The notes beneath the pieces were generated by a model that saw only the letters and a program-made list of their open reading frames with translations, had not been told where the DNA came from and made no database searches. From NCBI GenBank assembly GCA_903916735.1, contig CAIWXX010000082.1, positions 102,912-166,911 of the forward strand: DNA of 64,000 nucleotides. The letters run 5' to 3'. Position 1 is the first letter of the stretch. Every line of letters begins with the position of its first letter. The DNA is from an uncultured Acidobacteriota bacterium. GTDB taxonomy: Bacteria > Acidobacteriota > CAIWXX01. Positions 9,701 through 17,336 of this stretch are shown one piece after another. The translations under genes and the position numbers were made by a program.

Positions 9701-9812
9701 GCTCAATGCCAAGACCATTACCAACGTGGATCCTTATCAGCACCCTGGTCAGGTCACCGGTGTCCTCAACCCATCGCGCCGTCTTCGGGTAGGAATCTCG
9801 TACGAGTTTTAG
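6714..9812 (+). CDS. TonB-dependent receptor-like outer-membrane protein with N-terminal regulatory domain (1)
   Basis: A 1032-residue outer-membrane protein. GGAGGAG lies 8 bases before the ATG. Signal peptide residues ~1-29 (cleavage near PAQ); a carboxypeptidase-regulatory-like beta-sandwich at ~33-115 (GEVTFETGEPLPDVNI..., LPVGTYQLTATRAGLKT); a plug-like segment ~120-250 with the LTKSGGNQFSGN motif of Oar-like receptors; then a long beta-barrel ending in a terminal Phe (GISYEF) as expected for BAM insertion. Two loops resemble EF-hand or dockerin calcium sites: DTNHNNYVDPDE near residue 670 and DYNADGRVDDQD near residue 787. It probably imports or binds a large substrate at the surface; specificity is not readable. 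It faces the propeller-kinase module across a shared intergenic region and is distantly related to the receptor at 11836-14634. Confidence 0.88.
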   Translation: MRDPVCRKAIRGFTMALALLLGHPSAPAQSVQYGKLTGEVTFETGEPLPDVNIQIASAALISRTRSTSTTSNGMYVFINLPVGTYQLTATRAGLKTVIRENIMISAGAVMSVDVGMMLGEVAESVIVTAAGPVVDSETSTVSTKFDEPMLRRLPTSRDAFYDLALMAPGTTGSAKVSSWLPGPSAYGGSANEDSFLVNGINLTDPRGGAFGSLVNVNYDSVQEVHVLALGSKAEFGSATGLTVDVLTKSGGNQFSGNLSYYVQPLKPADNVPGAGENLGRDWLYLEPGSRPDDRTIKDSELTATLGGPIIKDKVWFYTAYDHINEDRKVSLWPLPLQRTNRYYDFKITAQPTPNGHAWVACHIERNRLEHDTWGYDLPWDTSLNYGATQNNNTISSEWQWVQNDRNMVSAKYLGYWTDSNPLLPADAPSNPGYLNFWKWRVFAVNGHFPYNQARDSTRHTIQADFSHYAENFLGEQDIKFGVQYTAGHGNQTGDYFAGYGNFAYPLRYNQDISYCKNAYGDTGMQWYVDQRYLPPFKTVRRYRQAGVFCDDQWTLSKRLTLNLGLRYDNMTCGYGKGEVYEMPASPHDTPASLSVIRDRQGTGNIFDFNTLSPRLGATYLPTDDRKTALRANIGRYYMPIGLDNLGHYGPDMPLMRTHRLYFNVPWELVDTNHNNYVDPDEVTAAARLLKDFKPYDGTWLDPTDLSWQCKVAAGTKPEFTDLITFNVEREIMKDLSLSATIIHKRTGNTLANWPINRQTGKPFEYERVTYTTKYGQTVDLYSILMKDYNADGRVDDQDVNWIRTNRDYEVRNLPQNIDGIDPEQTYKGLQLAVKKRYSDRWQMLLSFLYSASNGVANRNRHQDWYVTGSMVMDERWIESPNQLIDNIQGPLPFTPKYQFKISGSYQIPKAEIGVGWRFSYDSGRPVWWLEDVPPVLRWPDPSGVVVDTVPWLVIVAVDPKNPRYLPATKTLDLHLDRIFDLGRYNTLRLSLDCFNALNAKTITNVDPYQHPGQVTGVLNPSRRLRVGISYEF

Positions 9813-9921
9813 TCACGCGTTCATCCAACCCTCGATATTGCCGCGCGTTCACTCTCACGGCCTCTCTCGGGAGGCTCAACATCGAAATGCAGGTTCCTGG
9901 ATTCACCTCAACTCCACTCCC

Positions 9922-9952
9922 TTGACAGCATCTAACCTTAGATATATTCTAA
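9922..9952 (+). promoter_or_regulatory. Sigma70-type promoter overlapped by PerR-like inverted repeat
   Basis: TTGACA (9922-9927) is followed 17 bases later by TATTCT (9945-9950), or 15 bases later by TATATT. The 15-base inverted repeat TTAGATATATTCTAA (9938-9952) covers the -10 region. Transcription is expected to begin about 9956-9958, on the first codon of the Fur-family gene at 9957, and no Shine-Dalgarno is present, so the mRNA looks leaderless and autoregulated. Confidence 0.6.
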
Positions 9953-9956
9953 ATGC

Positions 9957-10355
9957 ATGATGAACCAGATTAAGCGGCTTCGAGATCATGGAGTTCTGGT
10001 GACGCCGCAACGCATTGCCATCGCAGAATACATACTGAAAACCAAGGCCCATCCGCATGCCGATGCAGTTTGGGTGCATGTACGGCGACGACACCCGACG
10101 ATCTCACGAGCCACCGTCTACAACACCCTCAATCTTTTCGTCGAAAAGGGGTTGGTCAAGGCTCAACCCATCACCGGAGGCGCTGTCATTTTCGACCCGA
10201 ATGTCCGGCGGCACCACCACTTCATCGATGAAAAGTCCGGCATCATTTATGATCTCCCCTGGGAGGCGGTGAAGGTGACGGCCGAGCGGGGACTCAGTGG
10301 GTTTGAGGTGAGGGAGTACCAGGTCGTGTTGCGAGGGCGAAGGCGTAGGCGTTAA
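9957..10355 (+). CDS. Fur/PerR-family metalloregulator
   Basis: A 132-residue Fur-superfamily repressor. Residues ~1-85 form the winged helix (VTPQRIAIAEYI...ISRATVYNTLNLFVEKGLV), followed by the metal-binding/dimerization part with HHHFIDEKSG and YDLPW, ending in EYQVVLRGRRRRR. The structural CxxC zinc pairs of classical Fur and PerR are absent and the tail is an arginine run, so this belongs to a zinc-knuckle-less branch, or its end has been altered. The start has two adjacent ATG codons (9957, 9960) and no ribosome site. Its product probably binds the inverted repeat over its own promoter and the matching one upstream of the catalase remnant 80 bases downstream, an arrangement known for PerR and katA. 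Peroxide or metal sensing is inferred from that context. Confidence 0.85.
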   Translation: MMNQIKRLRDHGVLVTPQRIAIAEYILKTKAHPHADAVWVHVRRRHPTISRATVYNTLNLFVEKGLVKAQPITGGAVIFDPNVRRHHHFIDEKSGIIYDLPWEAVKVTAERGLSGFEVREYQVVLRGRRRRR

Positions 10356-10399
10356 GTGGCGAGTAGAGAAACGCGAGTCACTTTTATTTTGGAATCATA

Positions 10400-10414
10400 T
10401 TAGACAATGTCCAA
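10400..10414 (+). promoter_or_regulatory. Second PerR-like inverted repeat, upstream of catalase remnant
   Basis: TTAGACAATGTCCAA has the same length and outer half-sites as the repeat at 9938-9952 (TTAGA-N5-TCTAA, with one mismatch). It lies 32 bases upstream of the damaged catalase start, where a repressor site would be expected. Confidence 0.5.
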
Positions 10415-10445
10415 TATAAGATAAATTATCGAAAGGAGATCAACC

Positions 10446-10886
10446 ACGAAAGAGAAACAACTGACAACATCCGCCGGTATTCCGGTTGCGGACAACCAGA
10501 ACGCGCTCACCGCCGGCGCGCGCGGGCCGCTACTCGTACAGGATTGGCAACTTTTCGAGAAACATGCTCACTTCAATCGCGAACGGATTCCGGAACGGGT
10601 CGTCCACGCGAAAGGATCTGGCGCTTATGGCGTCTTCACCTGTACGCAGGATATCACCCGCTATACGAAAGCAGCCATCTTCAACATCATCGGGAAAAAG
10701 ACCGAGTGTTTCCTGCGATTTTCAACGGTTGCCGGCGAACGCGGCGCCGCCGATGCCGAGCGGGATGTCCGAGGGTTCGCCATGAAATTCTATGCCGACG
10801 AGGGGAATTGGGATCTGGTCGGCAATAACACCCCCGTGTTCTTCGTACGCGATCCGTACAAGTACGTTGTCGACGTGGGTGATTGA
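10446..10886 (+). pseudogene. Catalase (KatA-type) N-terminal remnant
   Basis: About 146 codons clearly encode the start of a clade-3 monofunctional heme catalase: [40 protein letters not shown] (catalytic His in VVHAKG), [19 protein letters not shown], and the distal Asn region [14 protein letters not shown]. The frame stops at 10886, just after the VRDPYK region, whereas real catalases continue for about 340 more residues including the heme-ligand Tyr. GAAAGGAG is correctly spaced before an ACG triplet (10446) where ATG would be expected, so the start codon seems mutated too. No downstream catalase sequence was recognised. The coding sequence itself is still well conserved, so the loss looks recent. 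It lies directly downstream of the Fur/PerR-like regulator. Confidence 0.85.
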
Positions 10887-11835
10887 AGGGGCACATTGAG
10901 AGGCACATTGATATCCAATGGCATCGAATGCTTCTAGATCCTGGTCTTCTCGACTGATGGAAGAACGCTGAAATTGGATCCTATCAATCCGGCGAAGACC
11001 GAGTTGTGAAGGCGGGCGCATGGTACGCAGTGAGCGCCAAATCCGGGGGTTTTCAAATTTGACGATTCAGCCGGGCCAGAACACAATTCGCTCATGTCAC
11101 ACATCGACCCTCTCCTCATCAAATAATCCAAGCAGACGCGGGTCCTAAGCCGGGGCCCGCTGTGCGATCCCGCGGTCAGTCGGCCATTGATTTGGGTTTA
11201 AGCAACACAGGCATCAATTCCAACGGCCGGCGCACATTCTATGGCTGGACCCCGGGCTGCCGTTGGCCAAACTCCAGAGAGTGAAATCCGCTATGCGCAA
11301 ATGGAGTGTCGAATCTTTCCGTTGATTTCGATACAATGGCGAAGAAATCCTGATGCGCACAAACGACGTCCACTCGCCGGACCCGAGTGAAGTCGAAAAC
11401 GAATGCAGGATCCTCGGCTACTTCATCTCAGCAGTTCCGGCATCCAAATATGATGTCCCGCACTCCAATTGCTCAGCATCCTAAAAAAGTCTCACAAACG
11501 AAGCGCGGCGGTGCGAGGATAAGCTGGAGGGGACTCTCATGCCGAACCCAATGGATTCGGAACCGGCGTCAGAAATCATTGGCCCCATCGCCCTGCTATC
11601 TCAAGCGATACCGAGGAGCATTGATTTTAAAAAGGTGTGCAACAAATCCAATTTCAATACTATAATTGCCTCACAAGGGATCGAAACCCACTGCCTGGTT
11701 GTTTCTAGCATTCGACAATGAGATGAAGGTCATCATATTATTCGTTCGCGATAGGGCGGAGCCATGAGACAGTTCACGGACTCAAGGGAATGCCGACGAA
11801 GGGTGTATCATTCGGTCATTATTATAGGAGGCAGC
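10887..11835. other. Long gene-poor region after the catalase remnant
   Basis: Almost 950 bases without a convincing gene. Short frames (for example 11353-11484 and 11539-11721) lack ribosome sites and recognisable motifs. The region probably contains decayed sequence left by the deletion that truncated the catalase gene, plus the promoter of the receptor gene that starts at 11836. Confidence 0.5.
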
Positions 11836-14634
11836 ATGAAGAGGTCTTTGATCCTATTTCTTTTCCTCCTCGCCGTGGATATTCCTTGTTACCCACAGTC
11901 ACGCGAGACCGGCGCGATCCGTGGCAAGGTGGTGGACGAACAGAAGGCGACTCTGCCTGGAGTCAGCGTCACACTGACCAGCCCAAGCCTCATGGGCCCT
12001 CGAACCGCCATCACCGATATCTCCGGCGAATTCCGTTTCCCGGCGATTCCACCAGGCGACTACAAGGTGGAAGCCGCACTCTCTGGATTTGGCACTGTCA
12101 TCCAGGAGAACATCCGCGTATCTACCACCAGCACAATCAGCCTTGACATCACGATGAAGCCCGCCACAATATCAGAGCTGGTCACCGTGGTCGCCGAGGC
12201 TCCGACTGTGGACCTGAAGTCGACCGAGACGGCTTCCGTGACGCTTTCCAACGAAATCCTGCGCAACATCCCGAACGCCCAATTTTCCACGGATATCGTC
12301 AACCTCGCTCCCGGCGTCAATGATGATGTCGCCTACGGCGCCGGAAACGGACGCGGCGTCGCCTATCAGCTCGACGGTGTCGGCGTGAATGACCCCGATG
12401 GCGGAACCGCCTGGGTCTTCGTCGATTACAACATCATCCAGGAAGCCAAGGTCATGGGCATTGGCCTGCCGGCCGAGTACGGGAACTTCACGGGCGTCAT
12501 TTTCAACATCATCACCAAATCGGGCGGCAACCAGCTATCAGGCCACTTCGAAGCCGACTTCCAGGGTCACCCGGAGCGGGGCACTCTGAAGGGTAGCTTC
12601 CCTAGTGGATCTTTCTGGGGCTCCCAGAACAACTCGGCCTATGTCCACGACTGGCCGAACATCACATCCCCCCTCGAAAGCATCTTCGATGCCAACGCTC
12701 ACCTCGGCGGGCCGATCGTCAAGGACAAGCTCTGGTTCTTCGGCGGAGCACAATGGTATCGTTCCAAGAACTGGGTTACCGGCTTCCCGTATGCTCGGGA
12801 TTACAAACAGCCCCGATCATTTCTCAAGCTGACTTCCCAGACGTCGCCTCATACGAACATGAGCGGGTCGATCGAGTACGACAACTATAATGGCACCTAT
12901 CGCGGCGCTGATGCCAGGGTCATGCCGGACGCAACACGCGACCAGATAGATCCTGAGGTCGTCATCAACTACGATATGACTCACATCATCGGCTCCCAGA
13001 CGCTCATCGATTTCAAGGCCGCCCTGTTCAACGGCTACTACAACCTCGAGCCTCGGACCGGCCGGAACGTCAACTCACACTACTTCAACAACGACAACCC
13101 GAACATTCCAGGGGATCAATCAAAGTGGACATACTACAACTGGGGGAGTTACGAAGAACACCCAAGGTCGAGGTTCCAGGCGAACGCCAGCCTGAGCCAC
13201 TACACCGACAACTTCATCAAGGGGAAGCACGATTTCAAGTTCGGCGTCGAATTCGAGCACTCCAAAGTCCGTAATCTCCTCTCGTACACGGGCGAGAATC
13301 ACTGGCGATATTACGACCAATGGGGAAATGGCTACAACGGCAACTACAGCGCTTATCAGTATGAGGGCTACAATGCCCGGACGCGGATCACGCGGTTGGA
13401 GACCTTTGCCCAAGATTCGTGGGAGGTCAACGATCGCCTCAATGTCAATGTCGGTGTGCGCTTCAGTCAGAATTGGGGAAAGATTGCCGAGCTCTCGGGA
13501 AATCAGTACAGCGCATCCCGTGTGGCTCCCCGCGCCGGATTCGCACTCGATATCCTTGGAGACAAGTCGACGGTTCTCAAAGCCCACTATGGCGAGTTCA
13601 CGGATGGGATGTACTCATCCATTCTGGACAGGCTGAGCCCCACATTCTCAGACGGGATTCTCTGGTATTGGGACCCCGGCAGCGAGTCCTGGTATGAAGG
13701 CCACCGCGTGACACACGGGAAGTGGGTCATCGACCCCGGAATCAAGCACCCGTTCATGAGGCAGTTCACGATCGGCGTGGAGAGAGAAATCTTCAAGGAC
13801 ACGTCGTTCTCGGTTACATACATCAACCGTGGGTACCACAACTTCATTGGGCCATATAATGCTCTGGCTACTTATGAGGCGGTTCCATACTATGTCGAGG
13901 AACTGGGGAAGTATTACACGCTCTACAACCTCACATCGGGAGATGCAGCTGAGTGGCATATCACAAATCTCGACAAGATCCGGGATCTTTACAAGGGCGT
14001 CACAGGCTCGTCCACGAATCCCTACCGAAAATACTGGGGCCTTGAGTTCCTCTTCAACAAACGCTTCTCCGATAAATGGCAGCTGCTCGCCTCATATGTC
14101 TACTCCCAGGCGACGGGTACGATCGACAACTCGACATACGAGGATCTTGGCTGGGGACGGGCGACCTATGACCCAAATTTCTGGATTAACGCCAATGGTC
14201 ACATGACAAGCGATCCCACTCACATGATCAAGCTCCAGGGCACATACGTCCTGCCGCATGGGATTAACCTCAACGCCTATTTCCACGCAATCACAGGGGA
14301 TGCATGGGCCCAGAGATACAGGACCGGCAGCAAGGATTTCGATCAGGGCCGGATCACATTCAACACAGAGCCGGCGGGATCGCACCACTATCCCATGGCC
14401 ACGTCGTTGGATCTCAGAGTCGAGAAGACATTCATGTTCGCCTCGAATTACCAGGTGGGACTGATTTTCGACATGTTCAACGTTTTCAACACCGACACGA
14501 TCACCAGCTGGGGCACTCGGATCGGCTACGACTGGTACAACGACCCGACATACGCGCCATCGACTCAAGGTCATGACTTGTCTGATCTGATTCTTCCACG
14601 GCGGACGAGAGTCGGGATCAGATTGACCTTCTAG
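11836..14634 (+). CDS. TonB-dependent receptor-like outer-membrane protein with N-terminal regulatory domain (2)
   Basis: A 932-residue outer-membrane protein. The start at 11836 is chosen because AGGAGG lies 4 bases upstream and a signal peptide follows at once (KRSLILFLFLLAVDIPCYPQ); the frame is open further upstream but without a ribosome site. Residues ~25-105 are a carboxypeptidase-regulatory-like domain (GAIRGKVVDEQKATLPGVSVTLTS, PPGDYKVEAALSGFGT). A plug-like region follows (~115-245) with ITKSGGNQLSGHFEAD, then a barrel rich in Tyr/Trp/Asn ending GIRLTF with the terminal Phe of BAM substrates. It is related to the receptor at 6714-9812 but diverged, so its substrate probably differs. 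A strong terminator follows, making it a single-gene unit. Confidence 0.9.
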   Translation: MKRSLILFLFLLAVDIPCYPQSRETGAIRGKVVDEQKATLPGVSVTLTSPSLMGPRTAITDISGEFRFPAIPPGDYKVEAALSGFGTVIQENIRVSTTSTISLDITMKPATISELVTVVAEAPTVDLKSTETASVTLSNEILRNIPNAQFSTDIVNLAPGVNDDVAYGAGNGRGVAYQLDGVGVNDPDGGTAWVFVDYNIIQEAKVMGIGLPAEYGNFTGVIFNIITKSGGNQLSGHFEADFQGHPERGTLKGSFPSGSFWGSQNNSAYVHDWPNITSPLESIFDANAHLGGPIVKDKLWFFGGAQWYRSKNWVTGFPYARDYKQPRSFLKLTSQTSPHTNMSGSIEYDNYNGTYRGADARVMPDATRDQIDPEVVINYDMTHIIGSQTLIDFKAALFNGYYNLEPRTGRNVNSHYFNNDNPNIPGDQSKWTYYNWGSYEEHPRSRFQANASLSHYTDNFIKGKHDFKFGVEFEHSKVRNLLSYTGENHWRYYDQWGNGYNGNYSAYQYEGYNARTRITRLETFAQDSWEVNDRLNVNVGVRFSQNWGKIAELSGNQYSASRVAPRAGFALDILGDKSTVLKAHYGEFTDGMYSSILDRLSPTFSDGILWYWDPGSESWYEGHRVTHGKWVIDPGIKHPFMRQFTIGVEREIFKDTSFSVTYINRGYHNFIGPYNALATYEAVPYYVEELGKYYTLYNLTSGDAAEWHITNLDKIRDLYKGVTGSSTNPYRKYWGLEFLFNKRFSDKWQLLASYVYSQATGTIDNSTYEDLGWGRATYDPNFWINANGHMTSDPTHMIKLQGTYVLPHGINLNAYFHAITGDAWAQRYRTGSKDFDQGRITFNTEPAGSHHYPMATSLDLRVEKTFMFASNYQVGLIFDMFNVFNTDTITSWGTRIGYDWYNDPTYAPSTQGHDLSDLILPRRTRVGIRLTF

Positions 14635-14666
14635 GAGTGCCGCAAACTCAGGTTGTCATTTCCATC

Positions 14667-14699
14667 AAAGGGGCAGCGGAAAATGGCTGCCCCTTTTTA
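14667..14699 (+). terminator. Rho-independent terminator after the second receptor gene
   Basis: AAAGGGGCAGC and GCTGCCCCTTT form a perfect stem with an 8-base loop followed by a T run (stem about 14667-14696). It lies 33 bases after the receptor stop codon. Confidence 0.9.
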
Positions 14700-14727
14700 T
14701 GTCCCGCTCACCATTGTTGGACCCTTA

Positions 14728-14803
14728 GTGTCTAAAACGGCGAAATGTCGACAAGAAACGGCAAGATCTTCGGAACATGCAAGATCCCATCCGAACCTCT
14801 TGG
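14728..14803 (+). repeat. Dispersed intergenic repeat, copy A of type R1
   Basis: About 76 bases match 54583-54659 with few differences; the last 44 bases (from GGCAAGATCTTCGG onward) are identical. The 5' part contains the unit CGGCGAAATGTCGACAAGAA, which also resembles the R2 repeat units. A purine-rich arm with its inverted partner (GCAGGAAGTAAGGAAACCAG near 14809; inverted copy near 14864-14895) follows and could form a long imperfect hairpin. Confidence 0.75.
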
Positions 14804-15002
14804 GAATGCAGGAAGTAAGGAAACCAGGAACGACCCCGATCATTGCCGGCACACTGCCTTCCGTTCCTGCATTCTTCCATTCCTAGCTTCCTGAGAGGTC
14901 TGGAGTCGCTCTGTGGTGCGCCCACCGTCTTTGGTTCTGGCTCCGCGCCAGGGTTAGGCATTCCTGGTGAGGGCCTCTGTTATGGGCTAAAATGGCGCCG
15001 TC

Positions 15003-17330
15003 ATGAAAAAGCGCCGATTGGCAATCGCCTTCTTTGCAGTCGCTGCAGTGATTCTTGGCGTCGCTTACAAGCTCTTCTTTCAGGAGCCGGGATTTGCCCA
15101 ACTCAGAGGTAATCACCAATTCAATCTGATCCTGATCACATTGGACACGACGAGGGCCGACCATCTGGCATGCTATGGATGCACGCACGTCGAAACACCA
15201 ACAATTGATCGCTTTGCCGAGCATGGGGTCAGGTTCGAGAGATGCTTCGCCCAGACACCTCTCACGCTGCCATCCCACACATCGATCATGACAGGGACGC
15301 TGCCTCTCTTTCACGGCGTCCGGGACAACGGCGGGGTTTTCGTTCCCCAGGGACTTGAGACGCTGGCTGAGCTCTTCAAGCACAAGGGATACGAAACCGG
15401 CGCATTCGTCGCCGCCTATGTACTCGACTCCAAATGGGGATTGAATCAGGGCTTCGACTATTACTTCGATCGGTTCGATTTGAGCAAGTTCAAGCGAATC
15501 TCTCTGGGAACGGTCCAGCGGCCGGCCAACGAAGTCATGGACGAGGCCCTGCCATGGCTTGAGAAACGGAAGGATAAAAATTTCTTTGCCTGGGTTCACC
15601 TCTACGACCCGCATTCTCCCTACGAGCCGCCTGCACCGTTCAACAAGCAATATGCAGAGCACCCGTACCTGGGCGAAATCGCATTCGCCGATTCGCAGAT
15701 TCAACGACTCTGGCGGTTCCTCGAAACCAGCAGCCTCCTCGACAGAACCTTTTTGGTATTCGCCGCGGATCATGGCGAGAGTTTGGGAGAACATAACGAG
15801 TCAAGCCACGGATTCTTCATCTATCAGGGCGCGATCCATGTTCCGCTTATTATCGTCACGCCCTTCAAGAGGTTTCAGGGAGTTGTATCGCCCGAGACCG
15901 CTAGCCTAGTCGACCTGATGCCCACGATTTGTGAAATGGAGGGAATTCCCATCCCGATTCAGGTTCAGGGAAAGAGCCTGCTCCCGGCGTTCTACAACCA
16001 TCGTCAAAAAGAAGCGCCGCTCGCTTATTCTGAAACCTACTATCCCCGCTTCCACTATGGGTGGTCGGACCTCAAGAGCATTCAAAACGAAAAGTATAAG
16101 TTGATCATATCTCCAGAGCCTGAGCTTTACGACATCGCCGATGATCCCAGTGAAGAGAAAAATCTCGTCTGGTCGCAGCAAGATGTTTACCGGAACATGA
16201 ATGCTGCGGCCGAAACTCTCATCCGTGAATCCGGCAAGAACGCGTACCAGACGGACGAAACAAAAATAGATGAGGAGACCCGGGAGAAGCTGGCATCGCT
16301 CGGTTATGTCGGATCGTTCTCAAACCCCGCGAAGCTCGAGGGCAAGACGCTGGCCAATCCCAAGGAAAAAATCGGCGTCTATAACGAACTTTCTCATGCA
16401 CGCGAAATGGGGATGAGCGGCAAGCCGGAAGAGGCTATTAAGATCATCAGGGGAATCATCGCCACCGATCCCGACATCACGGACGCCTATTTTTCGATCG
16501 GCAATATTTACTTCCAGCAGCAGAGGTACCGGGAGGCTATCGACTATTTCAAACAAGTTCTCGGCCGCAAGCCCGATGACTCCTTCGCCGCCATCAACAT
16601 CACACTGGCTTATGAGGGAATGAACCAATTCACTGAAGCCGAAGAGTTCGTGCTGAACTATCTCAGCAAAGGCTTCAAGGAGCCTCAGCTCTATTTCATG
16701 CTGGGCAATATGAACTTCATCCAGAAGAATTACGACAAGGCGATTTCCTATTTCGAGACCTGCCTTTCGCTCAACGCCGAATCCGCGTCTTCGCACAATA
16801 TTCTCGGCGCCATCTATTTGGTCAAGGGCGAGTTGCACCGCGCCGAGGAGCATCTGCAAAAAGCCATGCAACTGAATCCGCGCCTAACAAACCTGCATTA
16901 CAACTGGGCGCAGATGGACGAGAAGGAGGGCATGCTCCAGGAGGCGGAGGCTGAATACATGAAGGAGCTTGAATGCTCTCCCAAGCACTTCAAGGCCATG
17001 TATAACTTGTCCCATCTCTACCGGGAGACCAACAATGAAGCAAAGGAATACGAATATCTAAAGCGCTGCCTGGACACGGACCCGGATTTTCCACTGACCT
17101 ATTTCTATCTGGCGCGAATTTACCTCCGCCGCGGCGAGCGATATCAGGAAGCGGTCGACCTCGTCAAAAAGGGAATCGATCTCAAGCCCGAGAGAAGCGA
17201 ACTGCCCCTGGCGTATTTTCTCCTCGCCGATCTCTACAACCGTCTGGGAGATCAGGCGATGTCCAGGAAATGCGCACAGAAGGGACAGGAACTGGCAGCA
17301 TCAGCGGATGGCGACAACCCGCAAAATTGA
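15003..17330 (+). CDS. Sulfatase-like (alkaline phosphatase superfamily) protein with C-terminal TPR repeats
   Basis: A 775-residue protein. A membrane anchor (~6-24) is followed by a sulfatase-fold domain to about residue 400: metal-site Asp48 in LITLDTTRADH, an active-site segment TPLTLPSHTSIMTG, and FAADHGESLGEHNESSHGF supplying Asp/His ligands. The position normally held by the Cys or Ser that matures to formylglycine (C/S-x-P-S-R) is Thr (TLPSH), so classic sulfatase maturation is not possible; a phosphatase or phosphoglycerol/phosphoethanolamine-transferase-like reaction is more likely. Residues ~455-770 hold about eight TPR units (AYFSIGNIYFQQQRYREAIDYFKQ and similar) for protein contacts. 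Its stop codon lies 6 bases from the stop of the convergent GWxTD gene. Substrate unknown; probably periplasmic and membrane-anchored. Confidence 0.85.
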   Translation: MKKRRLAIAFFAVAAVILGVAYKLFFQEPGFAQLRGNHQFNLILITLDTTRADHLACYGCTHVETPTIDRFAEHGVRFERCFAQTPLTLPSHTSIMTGTLPLFHGVRDNGGVFVPQGLETLAELFKHKGYETGAFVAAYVLDSKWGLNQGFDYYFDRFDLSKFKRISLGTVQRPANEVMDEALPWLEKRKDKNFFAWVHLYDPHSPYEPPAPFNKQYAEHPYLGEIAFADSQIQRLWRFLETSSLLDRTFLVFAADHGESLGEHNESSHGFFIYQGAIHVPLIIVTPFKRFQGVVSPETASLVDLMPTICEMEGIPIPIQVQGKSLLPAFYNHRQKEAPLAYSETYYPRFHYGWSDLKSIQNEKYKLIISPEPELYDIADDPSEEKNLVWSQQDVYRNMNAAAETLIRESGKNAYQTDETKIDEETREKLASLGYVGSFSNPAKLEGKTLANPKEKIGVYNELSHAREMGMSGKPEEAIKIIRGIIATDPDITDAYFSIGNIYFQQQRYREAIDYFKQVLGRKPDDSFAAINITLAYEGMNQFTEAEEFVLNYLSKGFKEPQLYFMLGNMNFIQKNYDKAISYFETCLSLNAESASSHNILGAIYLVKGELHRAEEHLQKAMQLNPRLTNLHYNWAQMDEKEGMLQEAEAEYMKELECSPKHFKAMYNLSHLYRETNNEAKEYEYLKRCLDTDPDFPLTYFYLARIYLRRGERYQEAVDLVKKGIDLKPERSELPLAYFLLADLYNRLGDQAMSRKCAQKGQELAASADGDNPQN

Positions 17331-17336
17331 AGAGGG

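Noticed and set aside
11353..11721. Short frames in the region after the catalase remnant
   Set aside because: No ribosome sites, no recognisable motifs and no continuity between frames.
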